64,000 bases of DNA, taken from contig CM040451.1 of assembly GCA_022749755.1 (NCBI GenBank), positions 7,143,871 to 7,207,870 on the forward strand. The letters run 5' to 3'. Made by a program: the position numbers and the translations under genes. Origin of the DNA: Azadirachta indica (lineage: Eukaryota > Streptophyta > Magnoliopsida > Sapindales > Meliaceae). The notes beneath the pieces were generated by a model. The model searched no databases. It had not been told where the DNA came from and saw nothing but the letters and a program-made list of their open reading frames with translations. Shown here one piece after another: positions 51,359 to 62,659 of this stretch; position 1 is the stretch's first letter; each line of letters opens with the position of its first letter.

Positions 51359-53934
51359 ATGGATAGGATGATAACCACTAAGTTGAAGATTAAGCCTGCC
51401 GACCATTTTCCCGTCGTAGTGTCATCGCGATCTCGATCGCGTGTGTTGAAGCAAGTTTGCCAAAAACTGACTCAGGCCCAGCGTGAGATATTTCGAGGGA
51501 CGTACTTGGGTCACTTGTTAGAGCTAAAGGACATAAAGTTCTCTGAAAATTTGGTACACAATATACTTTTACATGAGGTTGTGACAGAGGGTGTGGAGGA
51601 TGAAATGTGGTTTCTTGTCGGTGGGCACACTCTTCATTTTTCACATATCGAGTTTGGTTTGATTACAGGGTTACGATTTAGTCCTTATCCGACTGATAAT
51701 ACTGAGGGGACAACCAGGCTCATAGATACATACTTTATGGAAGAGAAGGCTATACCCTTGTAGAAGATAAAGGCAGCATACACTGCATTTAACTTTTTCG
51801 GATTGATGACTTTGATGTGGTGAAGTTGTCGTTGTATGTCATATTGGAGCTTGTTTTACTTGGAAGAGGCCGACGGTATCATGCGGATATGTGGTTACTG
51901 CAGATGATTGATGATTTGGAGCAGTTCAACTATTATCCATGGGGATCGATCGTATTCACATGCATATTCCGATGTTTGAGTAGAGCAATGTGTACATAGT
52001 TGGTGACGTACAAAGTTAAATCTGCGCAGCAAAAAAGAAAAGAGAAGAAGTATAAGAATCAATATAACCTGGTGGGATTTCCATTTGCATTCCAAGTACG
52101 ATTTCTTTAGCAATATTATGTTTTCACCTGTGCGATAATTGTTGAAAAACATATATGGATTGATATAATGGTAACATTGCATAAATTTGAATATATAAGG
52201 CGGTTTATACAGCCGGAACAGAGATGGGGACACGCACCAATAATTGTCTACCTCGTATATTGAGGTGGGTTGTGAAGAGGAAGAATATTTGCGATACTGA
52301 CTTAAAGACCTTTATATTCAATGATAGACAGGTTTAAATTTACAAATCATACAAATTATGTTTGGGCTCCAAATTTGATCAATGTACAATGGTTGATTTT
52401 TTTACTTTTTTTTTGGGCAACCCCCCGCAATTTTATGTGTGCTGGAGCTTGACCAAATTGAAAGAGGAGAGTGCTATGTAATAAACTTAAGCTCTGATCA
52501 GGCATTGCAAGGGGAGTACGAGGGCAATCTTTTCCTTGCATTTAGTGGTAATGGCCAAAGGGTTGACCTAGATGACGAGGCCGTGTCTAGCGACGAGTCC
52601 GCTTCATCGAGAAATGCAAGTCCATTCAAGGTATCTTATACCTACTATATTCTGAAACACTTCAAAGTATTAACTTATGCTAACTGCTCTACATGCGATA
52701 AGGAGAAAAATAAAATTGAGAGTATATTAACAATTTATGCTTATATTTCAAACACAGATCATGATATGTGTATCCCATCGCCCATGCTAGTACGAGAGAA
52801 TAGGAGGAAGGTGAGCAGATTCAAGGTTTAGTTTGTACAGTGATTAGAAGAACTTATTTTATAACTTTATACTTTTATTTCTGTACGATGATGGTTTTAT
52901 AGCATAATATGGATCTGATGGTTGAGCCCTCATTCTCCTACTGCTTCATATTCACATCACAAAGCCACTGATTTTGTCGATGAGCCAGCATCATCTCATT
53001 TTGGTCCGATCCTACTTCGTGAGCTACATTCCTTAGTTACTGATTTTAATGCCTATAAAGATGAGCAAACAAAAAGGTGGCATAGACACAAAGATATTTT
53101 ACGTGATCAGGAAGAGTTGTTACGACAACAAGAGGAGACTTTTATAATGTTGGTCAGAAAAGTGAGTAATCGAGTTTGCTCTGAGTCAGATGAGTATGTA
53201 CGAATGCCTGATAAAGATGGGCAGGTATAACCATCTCCTACGTAACTGTGGTTTGTTAACTTATAAGTACCTCATACTCCAAAGTATAAGGATTGGATTG
53301 TAGTTAATGTTGTTGAATTTGACGTTGTAGGGTTGTTTCACAGTACCTCAAGCTATGTTTTATATGATCGAAATTAAATGTGATTAATTTTTATCCGAAT
53401 TTTTTTTTAGGATTTGTTGAAAACATTTAGGGGAGACTCTGTTTCGTTTTATTTTAGTGTAAGTTAATTTAATTGAAAATCTATACTGATAGGATTTTTT
53501 TTCATGACTTTACAGTTTGATTGCATTGGTAGAATAGTGTTCATACCTATTTGCATTAGCTCTTGTCATTAAGTCGCGTGTGCAGTATTCTTCCGAGACA
53601 ACGTATCACAGTCTATGACTCGGTACCCTCAGTGCATTCTAATCGGGAGATGACCAGCGTTATGAGGCCCATGTGTCAACTTATGCCATTTTTGTTATAT
53701 GATGCAGGTTTTTATGATGTGCGGACTGAGATTGAGTATTGCATTAATTTGTTTGAGTTGGTACACCTAGTGGATGGAGTGCCTCATCAGGAAGTGTCCG
53801 AAGATTGTAGGGTTTTCACCTGTATGTATATATATTACTTAGCATTAGGCAGACCTCTCAATTTTTTGTCATCATATGGGCCTCTTTTTAGGAGAAAGAT
53901 AGCCGTAGAGTTGTGGAAGGGTCAGTTGTTATAG
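51359..53934 (+). pseudogene. DUF1985 / Ulp1-type (C48) cysteine protease gene of the MULE, decayed
   Basis: The 5' part (51359-51763) encodes a DUF1985-type domain: FRGTYLGHLLELKDIKFS, VVTEGVEDEMWFLVGGH, FGLITGLRF. It continues after a stop and frameshift with VVKLSLYVILELVLLGRG and DDLEQFNYYPWGSIVF (51818-51960), and after an intron with NCLPRILRWVVKRK (about 52240-52285). A spacer with a likely coiled coil (52985-53165, DEQTKRWHRHKDILRDQEEL) precedes a C48-like C-terminal part at 53590-53934: ITVYDSVPS, HQEVSEDCRVFTCMYIYYLA and RRKIAVELW. The Asp, Gln and Cys positions of the protease are visible; I do not find the His-containing first half. Ulp1-like proteases cleave SUMO-type modifiers; function here is doubtful. 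Confidence 0.75.
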
Positions 53935-53999
53935 ACAGTTGATGTAGATATATTACTAGATGGATATTTAATAACAATCATGCTCGATACTGAATCTAT

Positions 54000-55520
54000 T
54001 CAAAACTATTGATTATTTAAGGCTAAACTTGTCTTTTCCTCTTTATTTCTTCTGTCAAAATCGAAACTTCTGTTTCGACTCATGTAAGAAATTTTGTATG
54101 ACATTGAACCTTCCAATATGTTGTCACCAGTTCTGGAAAAATTCAAACCTGCAGAAATGGCATGTATAAAAATTTGGTTGTAATTGAAATTATTGAGCAC
54201 TACGTGATAAAAACGTCTTATTTTTTGTCAACAGTTCTGGAAAAATCGAAATTATGATTTCAATCACATTAAAAAAATTTGGTCTTGATCGAAACTGCTG
54301 AGCACTACATGCTTGAAACTTCTTATATTTTGTCAACAATTTTGGAAAAATCGAAACTATAGTTTCGATCACATTAAAAATTTTGGTCGTGATCGAAACT
54401 TCTGATTACTACGTGATCAAAACTTCTACTATTTTGGCACTTGTTCTGGAAAAATCGAAATTATAGTTTCAATTACGTTAAAAATTATGGTCGTAATCGA
54501 AACTGCTGATCACAACATGACCGTAACTTCTAATATTTGTCACATATTGTGGAAAAATCGAAACTATAGTTTCGATCACGCTAAAAATTAAAATCACGAT
54601 CGAAAGTGCATATCACTATATGATCGAAACTTCTAAATTTTTTTTTTAATTTGTTCTGAAAAAGAACTATAGTTTTGATCACGTTAAAAATATTAGCCCT
54701 GATCGAAACTTCTAAGCACAACGTTATCAAAAGTACCTATACTTTGTCCCTGATTAAAAAAATTTGAAAAAAAGATTTCGATCACATTAGAAATGTCACT
54801 TGTGATCGAAACAATATATTATGTATTTGGGTCGGGGAATAAATCGAAAGGGAATAATGTAGTAATGTGCAGATAAGGCATAATGAGAGAAGCGAAAATG
54901 TCTACATATTGCAATAGCGTGAGCACATGGGAGTTACTACAGCTCAAATTTGTCGGCAATTACATGTCTGAATTTGCAGTTAAACTTTAACAATCCCATA
55001 AAGTTTAATCTCAAACTTGAAATGCGATACCAGATACACGGTATGGTACAGAACTTCTCAAATTCTAAATCAATGACCTTTTGAGCAGCCCCAGTCAGTC
55101 AATTAGGCATTTTTGTATAAATCGAAATTGTAGTTTCAATCATATTACAAATGTTACATGTAATCGAAACTTTTGAGCATAACGTGATAGAAAACTGTCT
55201 CTTCCATATTAATGTCTTGAGAAAAATTAAAACTGCATTTTTCATCATGATTAAAGGTTTACATGTGATCAAAAGTGTAAGAATACTTTGAAATCGATTT
55301 CACACACTTAGTATCACACCGTATCTAAATGGTTTCTATTCACATCCCTAATTTTTAGGACGTTCAAAATTATAATTTTATATTTATCCCGAAAAATTCA
55401 AAAAAATTGAAAGTTACTGCAGTTTTGATCACAAGGTAAAAAGTAGTTTCGATCAAGTTTAGTTTTATTTCATGATCGAAACTGTAGTTTTGCAATCTCG
55501 TGAATTTGAAGAAAACTAAT
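54000..55520. repeat. ~103-bp tandem array carrying a dyad ATCGAAA...TTTCGAT motif
   Basis: The word 'tctggaaaaatcgaaa(c/t)tatagttt' recurs near 54134, 54236, 54343, 54446 and 54549, about 100-107 bp apart, and decays towards 55500. Each unit has several 'gatcgaaac(t/t)tct' words in one orientation and the reverse complement 'tttcgatcac'. The best dyad (ATCGAAACTATAGTTTCGAT) is a perfect 20-bp palindrome at 54350-54369 and again at 54558-54577. It is non-coding and lies between the 3' ends of the two convergent MULE genes. Confidence 0.8.
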
Positions 55521-55799
55521 GGTATATTAATTAATTTTGTTTGTTTTAGTGGGAATGCTTGAAAATGTAAACATTGTACAATGGATATATACAAAATATG
55601 TAAAAATAATACCAGTAATAAAACAATTCAAAATAAATAGAAAATATTACATTTATAAGTGCAAATCATAGAATTCAAAAAGAACAACATATATTTGAAG
55701 TAAACAAAGTGGTACATTTAATGCCTTTATCAGCAAGTTATTTTGTTGGTTTGAAAGTGCATAACTATAAAAATAAATAAATAAACCCTTACATATGCT

Positions 55800-58327
55800 T
55801 AAATTGAACACATGTCATTGACCATGGTGGAGGGGGATAGGATTTTTGCATGTGACACGATTATGTCCAACTTGTTGACACTTGAAACAGGTCCGACGAA
55901 TAACTTCCTCTCTTCTAGAAGGAATTTTCTATTTCTTAGGTCGACCAGAAGGAGGGCGTTGTCTAGGTGGATTGACATTAATTTCTCGTACTTCATTTAG
56001 AATCACCCAGTCTATATCATTCCCAACTGGATGAATAGACTATGCATATGCATTCATCCAAGCGTTAATAATGTAGTAGTGTACGCACAATGAATTATGA
56101 AAAAAGCGAATATGTCTGCACGCTGCAAGAGCATAAGCACACGAGAGTTGCTACAGGTCAAGTTGCGGACAACTACATGTCTTATCTTGTAGGTGTACAA
56201 CCTCAACAATACCACGAAGTTTAACTTCAAATTCAAAACGTGACACCGGATGCACCGGCATGGTACGAAACTTCTCTAATTCTAAATCAATTAGCTTTTG
56301 AGCAGCCACAATCAGATAGGCATTTCTCATTGAAGCCTCTTCCCTACGCTCGTAAAACCATCTTTGCACATGTGACCTAATATGCTTAGCTAACGCAGTA
56401 ATGGGTAGCCTCCGAGCGCTTTTCAACAATGCATTCATACTTCAGCAATATTGGTAGTCATTAAGTTATACCGTTGAGATGGAAAATATACTCTTGCCCC
56501 ATCTATTAAGTCCTACCTCGTTTTTCAAGTAGTCAACTGCTGTCGGATGCATCCTCCTAATATTTTGCAAATATTCGTTACACTCAGTTAATAAGCCTTT
56601 GTAGCACAAAAGTACGTAGCCAAGAAAGTCTCCATTTGTTGTGATCGCATCTTGTACTTTGCCTTCACGTTTTCAGATATGTGATAAGAACAAAAATCAT
56701 GGACTTTCTCTGAGAATACCATGGTTACACCCTTCTCAATGCTATTATGCCGATCTGATATGAATACCAAATTCTTTACTGGCTCAATCGCTTCTTTAAA
56801 CTTTACTAAAAACCACTCCTATAACGCATCATTCTCTAAATCGACAACACCAAAACCAATAGGATAAATTTTGTCATTTCCATTTAATGCAGCGGCCACG
56901 AACAATGTCCCTCTGTACATTCCCTTTAAGAATGTATCATCAATGACTAGAACGGGACGTATTGTGCTGCGAAATCCTCGAATGCATGGCCCTAATGCCA
57001 TAAAAAAATATAGGAAATGGTCATCAACATCTTTTTGAATCGCTGTTACTGTCTCAGGGTTTTTCTCCCCCAACACATGACAATATAACGGAAGTCCCTT
57101 GAACGATTCGGATGGATTGCCACACACGAGCTTTAATGCATATTCCTTGCTTCACCATGACGTCATATACCTTAAGCGAACCCTATAATCATTGTAATCA
57201 TCATCACGAATATTCCTAAGAGTGTAAATTCTACTAGCATCTGTAAACGTATCCTTGATTAGTTCTCCTTTTAACCTAGTTGATGCTTACCGATGGCGAT
57301 CCTGTAATTCTTCGTTTTGACATGTATGGATTGAATTCATGCGAGACACTCTCCAATACGTATCATTGTTCTTCTTTGTAGTTCTAACTCGCCATTCACA
57401 TCCCTCAATAATACACTTGACCTCAAACCGATCCGTTGATGATTTGTAAACCTTGAACTGAAAGTAGTTCTTTAACGCCATTAAACCTAATTTGTCTCGA
57501 AGTTCTTGCTTCGTATTAAAAATCTATCCCACACAAATATTACTTGATCCCGTACTTGAGGATGCTGAGGTTGTTGGCATCGTGATGCATTGCGTAACAG
57601 GAGGCAACCACCGAATAAATTGATTTGAAGTAGATGAAGCTGTTGCAGAGTTATTAATATGACCAGGCTTGAAATCACAACCTTCTGTTTCCTCGGTATC
57701 TTCGACTAAGACATTTCTTCTTTCTTCACACTAATTGATAGTATGATTGCCACCAATATCCAGTTGACAGTCATGATAATCATTATCATTATCTTCATTG
57801 TATCAAGGAGGAGAATTGCCTCCATATATGGGGGTTACATCATTAGAAAATAAATTACAATGTTGTGCAGGGCTTTCATAGGCTTCACTTGGTTGGAAGT
57901 AATTATCTGCTAGGCCTTGACCTGTGTATTGAAATTCTATATTGTAGTGAAAATTCGGTGATGTTGCAGGAAGTGTCTCATTCACTTGATTAATTCTACT
58001 CAAAAACCTAAATTGGGTTGATTTTGTAGGGACTCCACCTGTTGTACTATGATTAGAAACTTGTGGCCTTATTTGTTCTCCACTATTTGTACAATTCAGC
58101 GTGATGTATAATGGACAATAATCTCTTTTACTCTTCGTGTACGGGCTATTAGCAATCATAAACGCTCGAAAGTTAAATTCATTGCTAATATCTGCGGCCA
58201 ACTGCCTTCCTTCTGGTTTTGTACACAACGAATATATTGTCCTTGTTTTAATAATATATTCAGAAGTAGTAATATCCAATGCCTTATACAACATCTGTAT
58301 ATATTCATTATAAGTTATGTTGCACAT
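55800..58327 (-). pseudogene. MuDR-type MULE transposase, decayed
   Basis: Minus-strand domains in order: N-terminal region (58327-57803), MuDR N-terminal domain (57481-57287, NYFQFKVYKSSTDRFEVKC and GCEWRVRTTKK), DDE transposase core (57127-56570, with RPVLVIDDTFLKGMYRGTL and IYPIGFGVVDLENDA, then VFISDRHNSIEKGV), a SWIM-type zinc site (CSCPQLDL, about 56165-56150, then YALAACR) and a possible CCHC knuckle near 55880. The catalytic Asp residues are seen (VIDD, ISDR) and the Glu may be in 'EWF' (56816). At least five in-frame stops interrupt it (for example after ENDAL at 56817 and LDL at 56150), so it is not expected to be active. It converges with the Ulp1-type gene. Confidence 0.85.
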
Positions 58328-58589
58328 GCCTCTTTGCCTCCCCTCAACTTATTTTTCACCTCCATCCGATGTTTGCTCCCATAAGCCCCCGTCCACGATA
58401 ACCATCGTTAATGTCTCTACCATACCTATACAAAAACTTAACAATGTTAACAATATTTTATACATAATTTTAATTAAAGACAATTTTTCATTATTTAAGA
58501 AGAATTAAAGTTGTTCAAATTTTGCTTCAAAATAAGAAGGAAACGGCAAATTTTATGGTACTCATAAAAAACTTTGAAGCACGGCCATT

Positions 58590-58770
58590 TACCTTTAATC
58601 GAAGGTAACTTTCGATCACAAGTAATTTTTTTATCATGGTCGAAAGTTAGTTTCGATCATATAAAAAACTACTAATGATCGAAAGTTACTTTCGATCACA
58701 GATATTTTTTCTCATGATTGAAACTAACTTTTGATCATGATGAAAAAATTATCCATGATCAAAATTACGT
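58590..58770. repeat. Second cluster of GATCGAAA dyads, upstream of the transposase
   Basis: Three near-perfect palindromes lie within ~100 bp: ATCGAAGGTAACTTTCGAT (58598-58616), GGTCGAAAGTTAGTTTCGATC (about 58639-58659) and GATCGAAAGTTACTTTCGATC (58677-58697), then a degenerate one near 58717-58738. They sit 270-440 bp upstream of the transposase ORF start and ~450 bp from the right TIR. Confidence 0.8.
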
Positions 58771-59092
58771 CGCAAAATTATTTACAAAATCTCAATTTTA
58801 TATATACCAAATATAATCAAACAATCTACATACATTTCAATAACAATTTTTATCACTATAATCTCAAAATACACACAAATAACATCAATTTTTATATTTT
58901 TAATAAATTTTTTTTCTTATTTTTCAAATTAAAATTACCTACCTGATTATACAAATGGTTGGTTGATTTCTTTCAATTTAAATGATTAGTTAGTAGATTG
59001 TGGTAGAAAAAATTAGAGAAGAAATAATTTTATTAAAAAATACGGAAAAAAGAAAAAAGAAAGAATAAAGAATGAGGTTTTAAGTTTTGAGT

Positions 59093-59203
59093 TAAGGGTA
59101 ATTTTGTTCAAGAAAAAATGAGTAGGTTATTTTTTAAAAGAATTTTGAACAGTGATTATTTGAGAAAAATCAGGTGAACAGTAACTACTTTTGCAAATTT
59201 TCC
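59093..59203. repeat. Right terminal inverted repeat of the MULE
   Basis: The reverse complement pairs with 43913-44024. It is directly followed by the 9-bp TSD TAGTTTTTT at 59204-59212. Confidence 0.88.
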
Positions 59204-59513
59204 TAGTTTTTTGCTAGAATATGATAAATAAACCCAAGTCTTCTTTAAATGAAATTGCAACGGATTCTTCACGTTTTCAGTGTTTCACCATTTTTGGTTC
59301 TAGTTCTTATTTGCTTTCCTTTCATGTTTCTCAAGGTTCTTATATCCTTGATGATGTAGCTTGTTTATCTAAGGTGTGCATTTGCCATTTTCTTATCTGG
59401 GTATATCCCATTGTAGCTTTATATTGGAATTCATGAGTAATAGTTTTAAATTTGAGTTAGGATTTGATTTCAGTTCCTGTCTGCTACACTTGTTTTTTTG
59501 TTGATACATTTTG

Positions 59514-62500
59514 ATGGGTAATGATTCAATATTCTGTGCCCTTACCTTGTTTGGGTTGCTGATTTTGCTTAGTGGTAATTATAGTGATGCCACTTTGACT
59601 GATATAGAGTGCTTGAAATCCATTAAGAAGTCTCTTCAAGACCCTTTGAGCTACCTGACAACATGGGATTTCAACAATGATACTGAAGGTTTCATTTGTA
59701 AATTTAATGGTGTTGAGTGTTGGCACCCTGACGAGAACAAAGTTCTTAACATTAACCTCTCAGAAATGGGTCTTGAGGGTCAGTTCCCTTTGGGGATTAA
59801 TAAGTGCACTAGCTTGACTGGTTTAGATCTTTCTAGCAACAAGCTTTCTGGACCAATTCCTTCTGATGTAGCTACTAGACTCAGTTTTGTGACCTCCCCT
59901 GATCTCTCATACAACAATTTTTCTGGTGAAATCCCATTAAGTCTTGCAAATATTAGTTTCTTGAACACAATTAAACTGAATGGCAATCGGTTAGTTGGAA
60001 AAATTCCACCACAATTGGGTTCAAGTGGTCGACTCAGTACATTTAGTGTTGCCAACAATCTATTGACAGGCCCTATACCTTCCTTCCTAAGTACTACTAC
60101 TTCTATTGAGGACTATGCCAACAATTCGGGACTTTGCGGAAAACCTTTGGATCCTTGCCCTCATGCTGGTGCTGCTGGTGGGATAACTTTTACTGCTCTT
60201 GTTGTGAGTGTTTTTCTGCATTATAAAAGGGCCTATCTGCTTCTTACTTCTACTTACCACTGCATTTTTACTGCTCAGGTCTCTCCCCAACTGTTAACGG
60301 GTTACCTCCCGGTGCCCCAGGTAAAAAGAGCCGGACAAGGTTGATAGTTGGTATTGCAGTCCCTATCTGGATTTTGAGTTTGATAGCAGTATTTGCTCTA
60401 TTTTACATGAGAAGAAAAAGGGATGGTGATGATGATGATGCGGAGGAAGGTAAGACCTCTATAAACAATGTAACAGTATGTAATAGATTTGTAGCATATG
60501 TAAAACCCAGCTTGTCCATGAAATTCAATGAATTTGTACTGGATATTTGTGCAAAAAAGTATATGTTCTGCTTACTTCTTTTGTTGTCATGCAAATCCCT
60601 TCCATTCATATGTAACAAACTGGTCATATGAAAAGTATTACGGTATCCCATCCTGTACTTTTTCCTGGAATTTTTATCTTTTCTTGAATATGCAGTGCTA
60701 GTTGGAATAGATGCCAAACCAAACACTTTCAGCTATGCTGAGTTAAGATCTGCAACAAACGACTTTGACCCTTCAAATAAGCTAGGAGAGGGAGGTTTCG
60801 GACCTGTATACAAGGTAACTTGTGTATATTGCTTTCACAATCGAGGGTCTTCTTGTATACTTGCTTGCAGTAGTTGTTGCGCAATAATAGCGTGACATTG
60901 GAACTATATAATTAGTTGTTAGTGAATGTTATATCTTTACAGGGTACACTTTCTGATGGGAGAATAATAGCTGTAAAGCAACTTTCAGTAGCATCTCATC
61001 ACGGGAAGAATCAATTTATCAATGAGATTGCTACCATATCTGCAGTGCAACATCGCAATCTTGTGAGGTTGTATGGATGCTGCATTGAAGGAACCAGGCG
61101 CCTCCTCGTTTATGAATATCTTGAGAATAAAAGTCTTGATCAAGTATTGTTTGGTATGATAATCAAATTCACTCTTACCACTCAATCAAAAGTAGATTAT
61201 AACCCAAACTATATATTTCAAGTTGGAATGCTGAAGCCAAGTCAAGATTCTTTTATCTTACCACTCAATTATGATTCTTTAAGTTCACTCTTACCATTCC
61301 ATCAACATTTTTTTTGTTATCTTAAATGCAAAATATATTGTTGATAAGAATTGCAACTAATTAAATACTCATCTTGATCTATACTATGCATTTAGTTAAT
61401 ATTACTACTCTCATCAATGAGCAAAATTGCAAAATTAGCCTGCTACCTTAAATCTGATTGACAGTGTTTCAGTGAGAGCTTTATCTTGTTGCTGAAGATG
61501 ACCTTTCTCTGAATACTAAATTTGCCACGTCAGTTTATCAGTTCTTAATTATTTCAACCACCTTTTTTGCAGAAAAAAGTGAATTGCATCTCGATTGGGC
61601 TACAAGGTTCAGTGTATGCCTGGGAACTGCAAGAGGACTGGCTTACCTTCACGAGGAATCAAGGCCAAGGATTGTACATCGAGATGTCAAAGCAAGTAAT
61701 ATTTTGCTTGATGCAGAGCTCTGCCCCAAGATATCAGATTTTGGATTGGCAAAGCTGTACGATGACAAGAAAACCCACATTAGCACCAGAGTTGCAGGGA
61801 CCATGTAAGCTCCTTCAACCATTTCTCGACTACCATTCTTCCATTATTACGTTGCAGAGTATGTATGATGAAACTGAATTCCATAGTGCATACTATAGGC
61901 CTGATATTTGAACTCAGATTTCTAGAAAGACCTGGGGATTTTAACCATTTAAGTATTGATCTTGTAGTGGATATTTGGCTCCGGAGTATGCAATGCGTGG
62001 GCAATTGACAGAAAAGGCTGATGTTTTCAGTTTTGGTGTTGTTGCTTTGGAGATCATCACTGGAAGAGCAAACGCCGACAATAGCTTAGATATGGAAAAG
62101 ATTTATCTTCTTGAATGGGTAAAGAAAACAAATCTTGAAGTTTATCAATTAGTTAAACAAACTCATTCATTCTGCATCTAAATGATTTTCTGCATAATGT
62201 TTCCAGGCTTGGAATCTCCATGAAAATAACCAGAGCTTGGAGCTAGTAGATCCTACGCTAACAGAGTTTAACAAAGACAAAGCTCTTCGACTAATTGGAC
62301 TAGCTCTCTTGTGCACTCAAGCATCACCAATGTTGCGGCCACCAATGTCGCGGGTTGTAGCCATGCTTGCTGGAGACATAGAAGTGAGAACTGTTACAAC
62401 AAAGCCAAGTTATTTAACAGATTGGAATTTCAAGGATATAACAGCTAGCTTTTTGAACGAAGAGACGCGTTCATCTTCATCTAAGAGAAGTTTGACCAAG

Positions 62501-62659
62501 CAAAAAAGTGAACCAGAAAATCCAAGTGATGATCATAGTGCTGCAGTTGATGCATTGTTATCTCAAGTAAATATCACTCAAATGAGTGACATTATAGCAA
62601 AAGGGAGGCGAGACATATCTGCCAAGGGAATCAGTCACACTGAATATGTTATTCAGTGA
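59514..62659 (+). CDS. Chimeric receptor kinase: BIR1-like LRR ectodomain joined to an LRR-VIII-2 kinase
   Basis: Exon 1 (59514 to about 60207) encodes a signal peptide (to ~28) and a BIR1-type ectodomain: [34 protein letters not shown], four to five LRRs, FANN-like [15 protein letters not shown], as in At5g48380. From 60279 the gene matches the intact receptor: membrane helix ([20 protein letters not shown]), then exons 60696-60814, 60943-61153, 61573-61804, 61968-62118 and 62207-62659, lengths 211, 232 and 151 nt identical to gene 1. Kinase motifs are intact ([35 protein letters not shown]). The join lies in former intron 18. The strong donor GTGAGT (60204) is phase 0 and would frameshift; phase-1 donors GTGTTT (60208) or GTGGGA (60178) would keep frame (about 676 or 666 residues). 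It is thus either a functional chimera or a recent pseudogene. I used the ATG at 59514; a 5' UTR acceptor (gatttcag) ends at 59472. Confidence 0.75.
60215..60278. other. Relic of receptor intron 18 forming the chimera junction
   Basis: 'cctatctgcttcttacttctacttaccactgcatttttactgctcag' in outline matches the end of intron 18 of the intact gene (24256-24302). BIR1-like coding similarity stops just upstream (ITFTALVV, 60183-60206). The exchange point is therefore at about 60207-60225. Confidence 0.8.

Larger units (their letters stand above)
43913..59203. mobile_element. 15.3-kb Mutator-like element (Ulp1-carrying, Kaonashi-type MULE)
   Basis: The left end starts GGAAAATTTACAAAAGTACC and the right end on the minus strand starts GGAAAATTTGCAAAAGTAGT. 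Inverted similarity continues for about 110 bp (43913-44024 and 59093-59203). A perfect 9-bp duplication TAGTTTTTT flanks it (43904-43912 and 59204-59212), the MULE signature. Inside are a MuDR-type transposase on the minus strand, a DUF1985/Ulp1-type gene on the plus strand converging on it, host-gene fragments in the left third and arrays of a dyad motif. Ulp1-like cargo is known for plant Kaonashi MULEs. Both element genes are decayed, so it is probably immobile now unless helped in trans. Confidence 0.9.

Noticed and set aside
54000..55520. Tandem array considered as a CRISPR array
   Set aside because: The repeats diverge as much as the spacers, no cas genes exist, and the context is a plant MULE.
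61567..61911. 114-codon plus ORF over the chimera kinase
   Set aside because: Out of frame with the exon 61573-61804 that encodes HRDVKASN and DFGLAK; the same shadow occurs in gene 1 (25499-25780).
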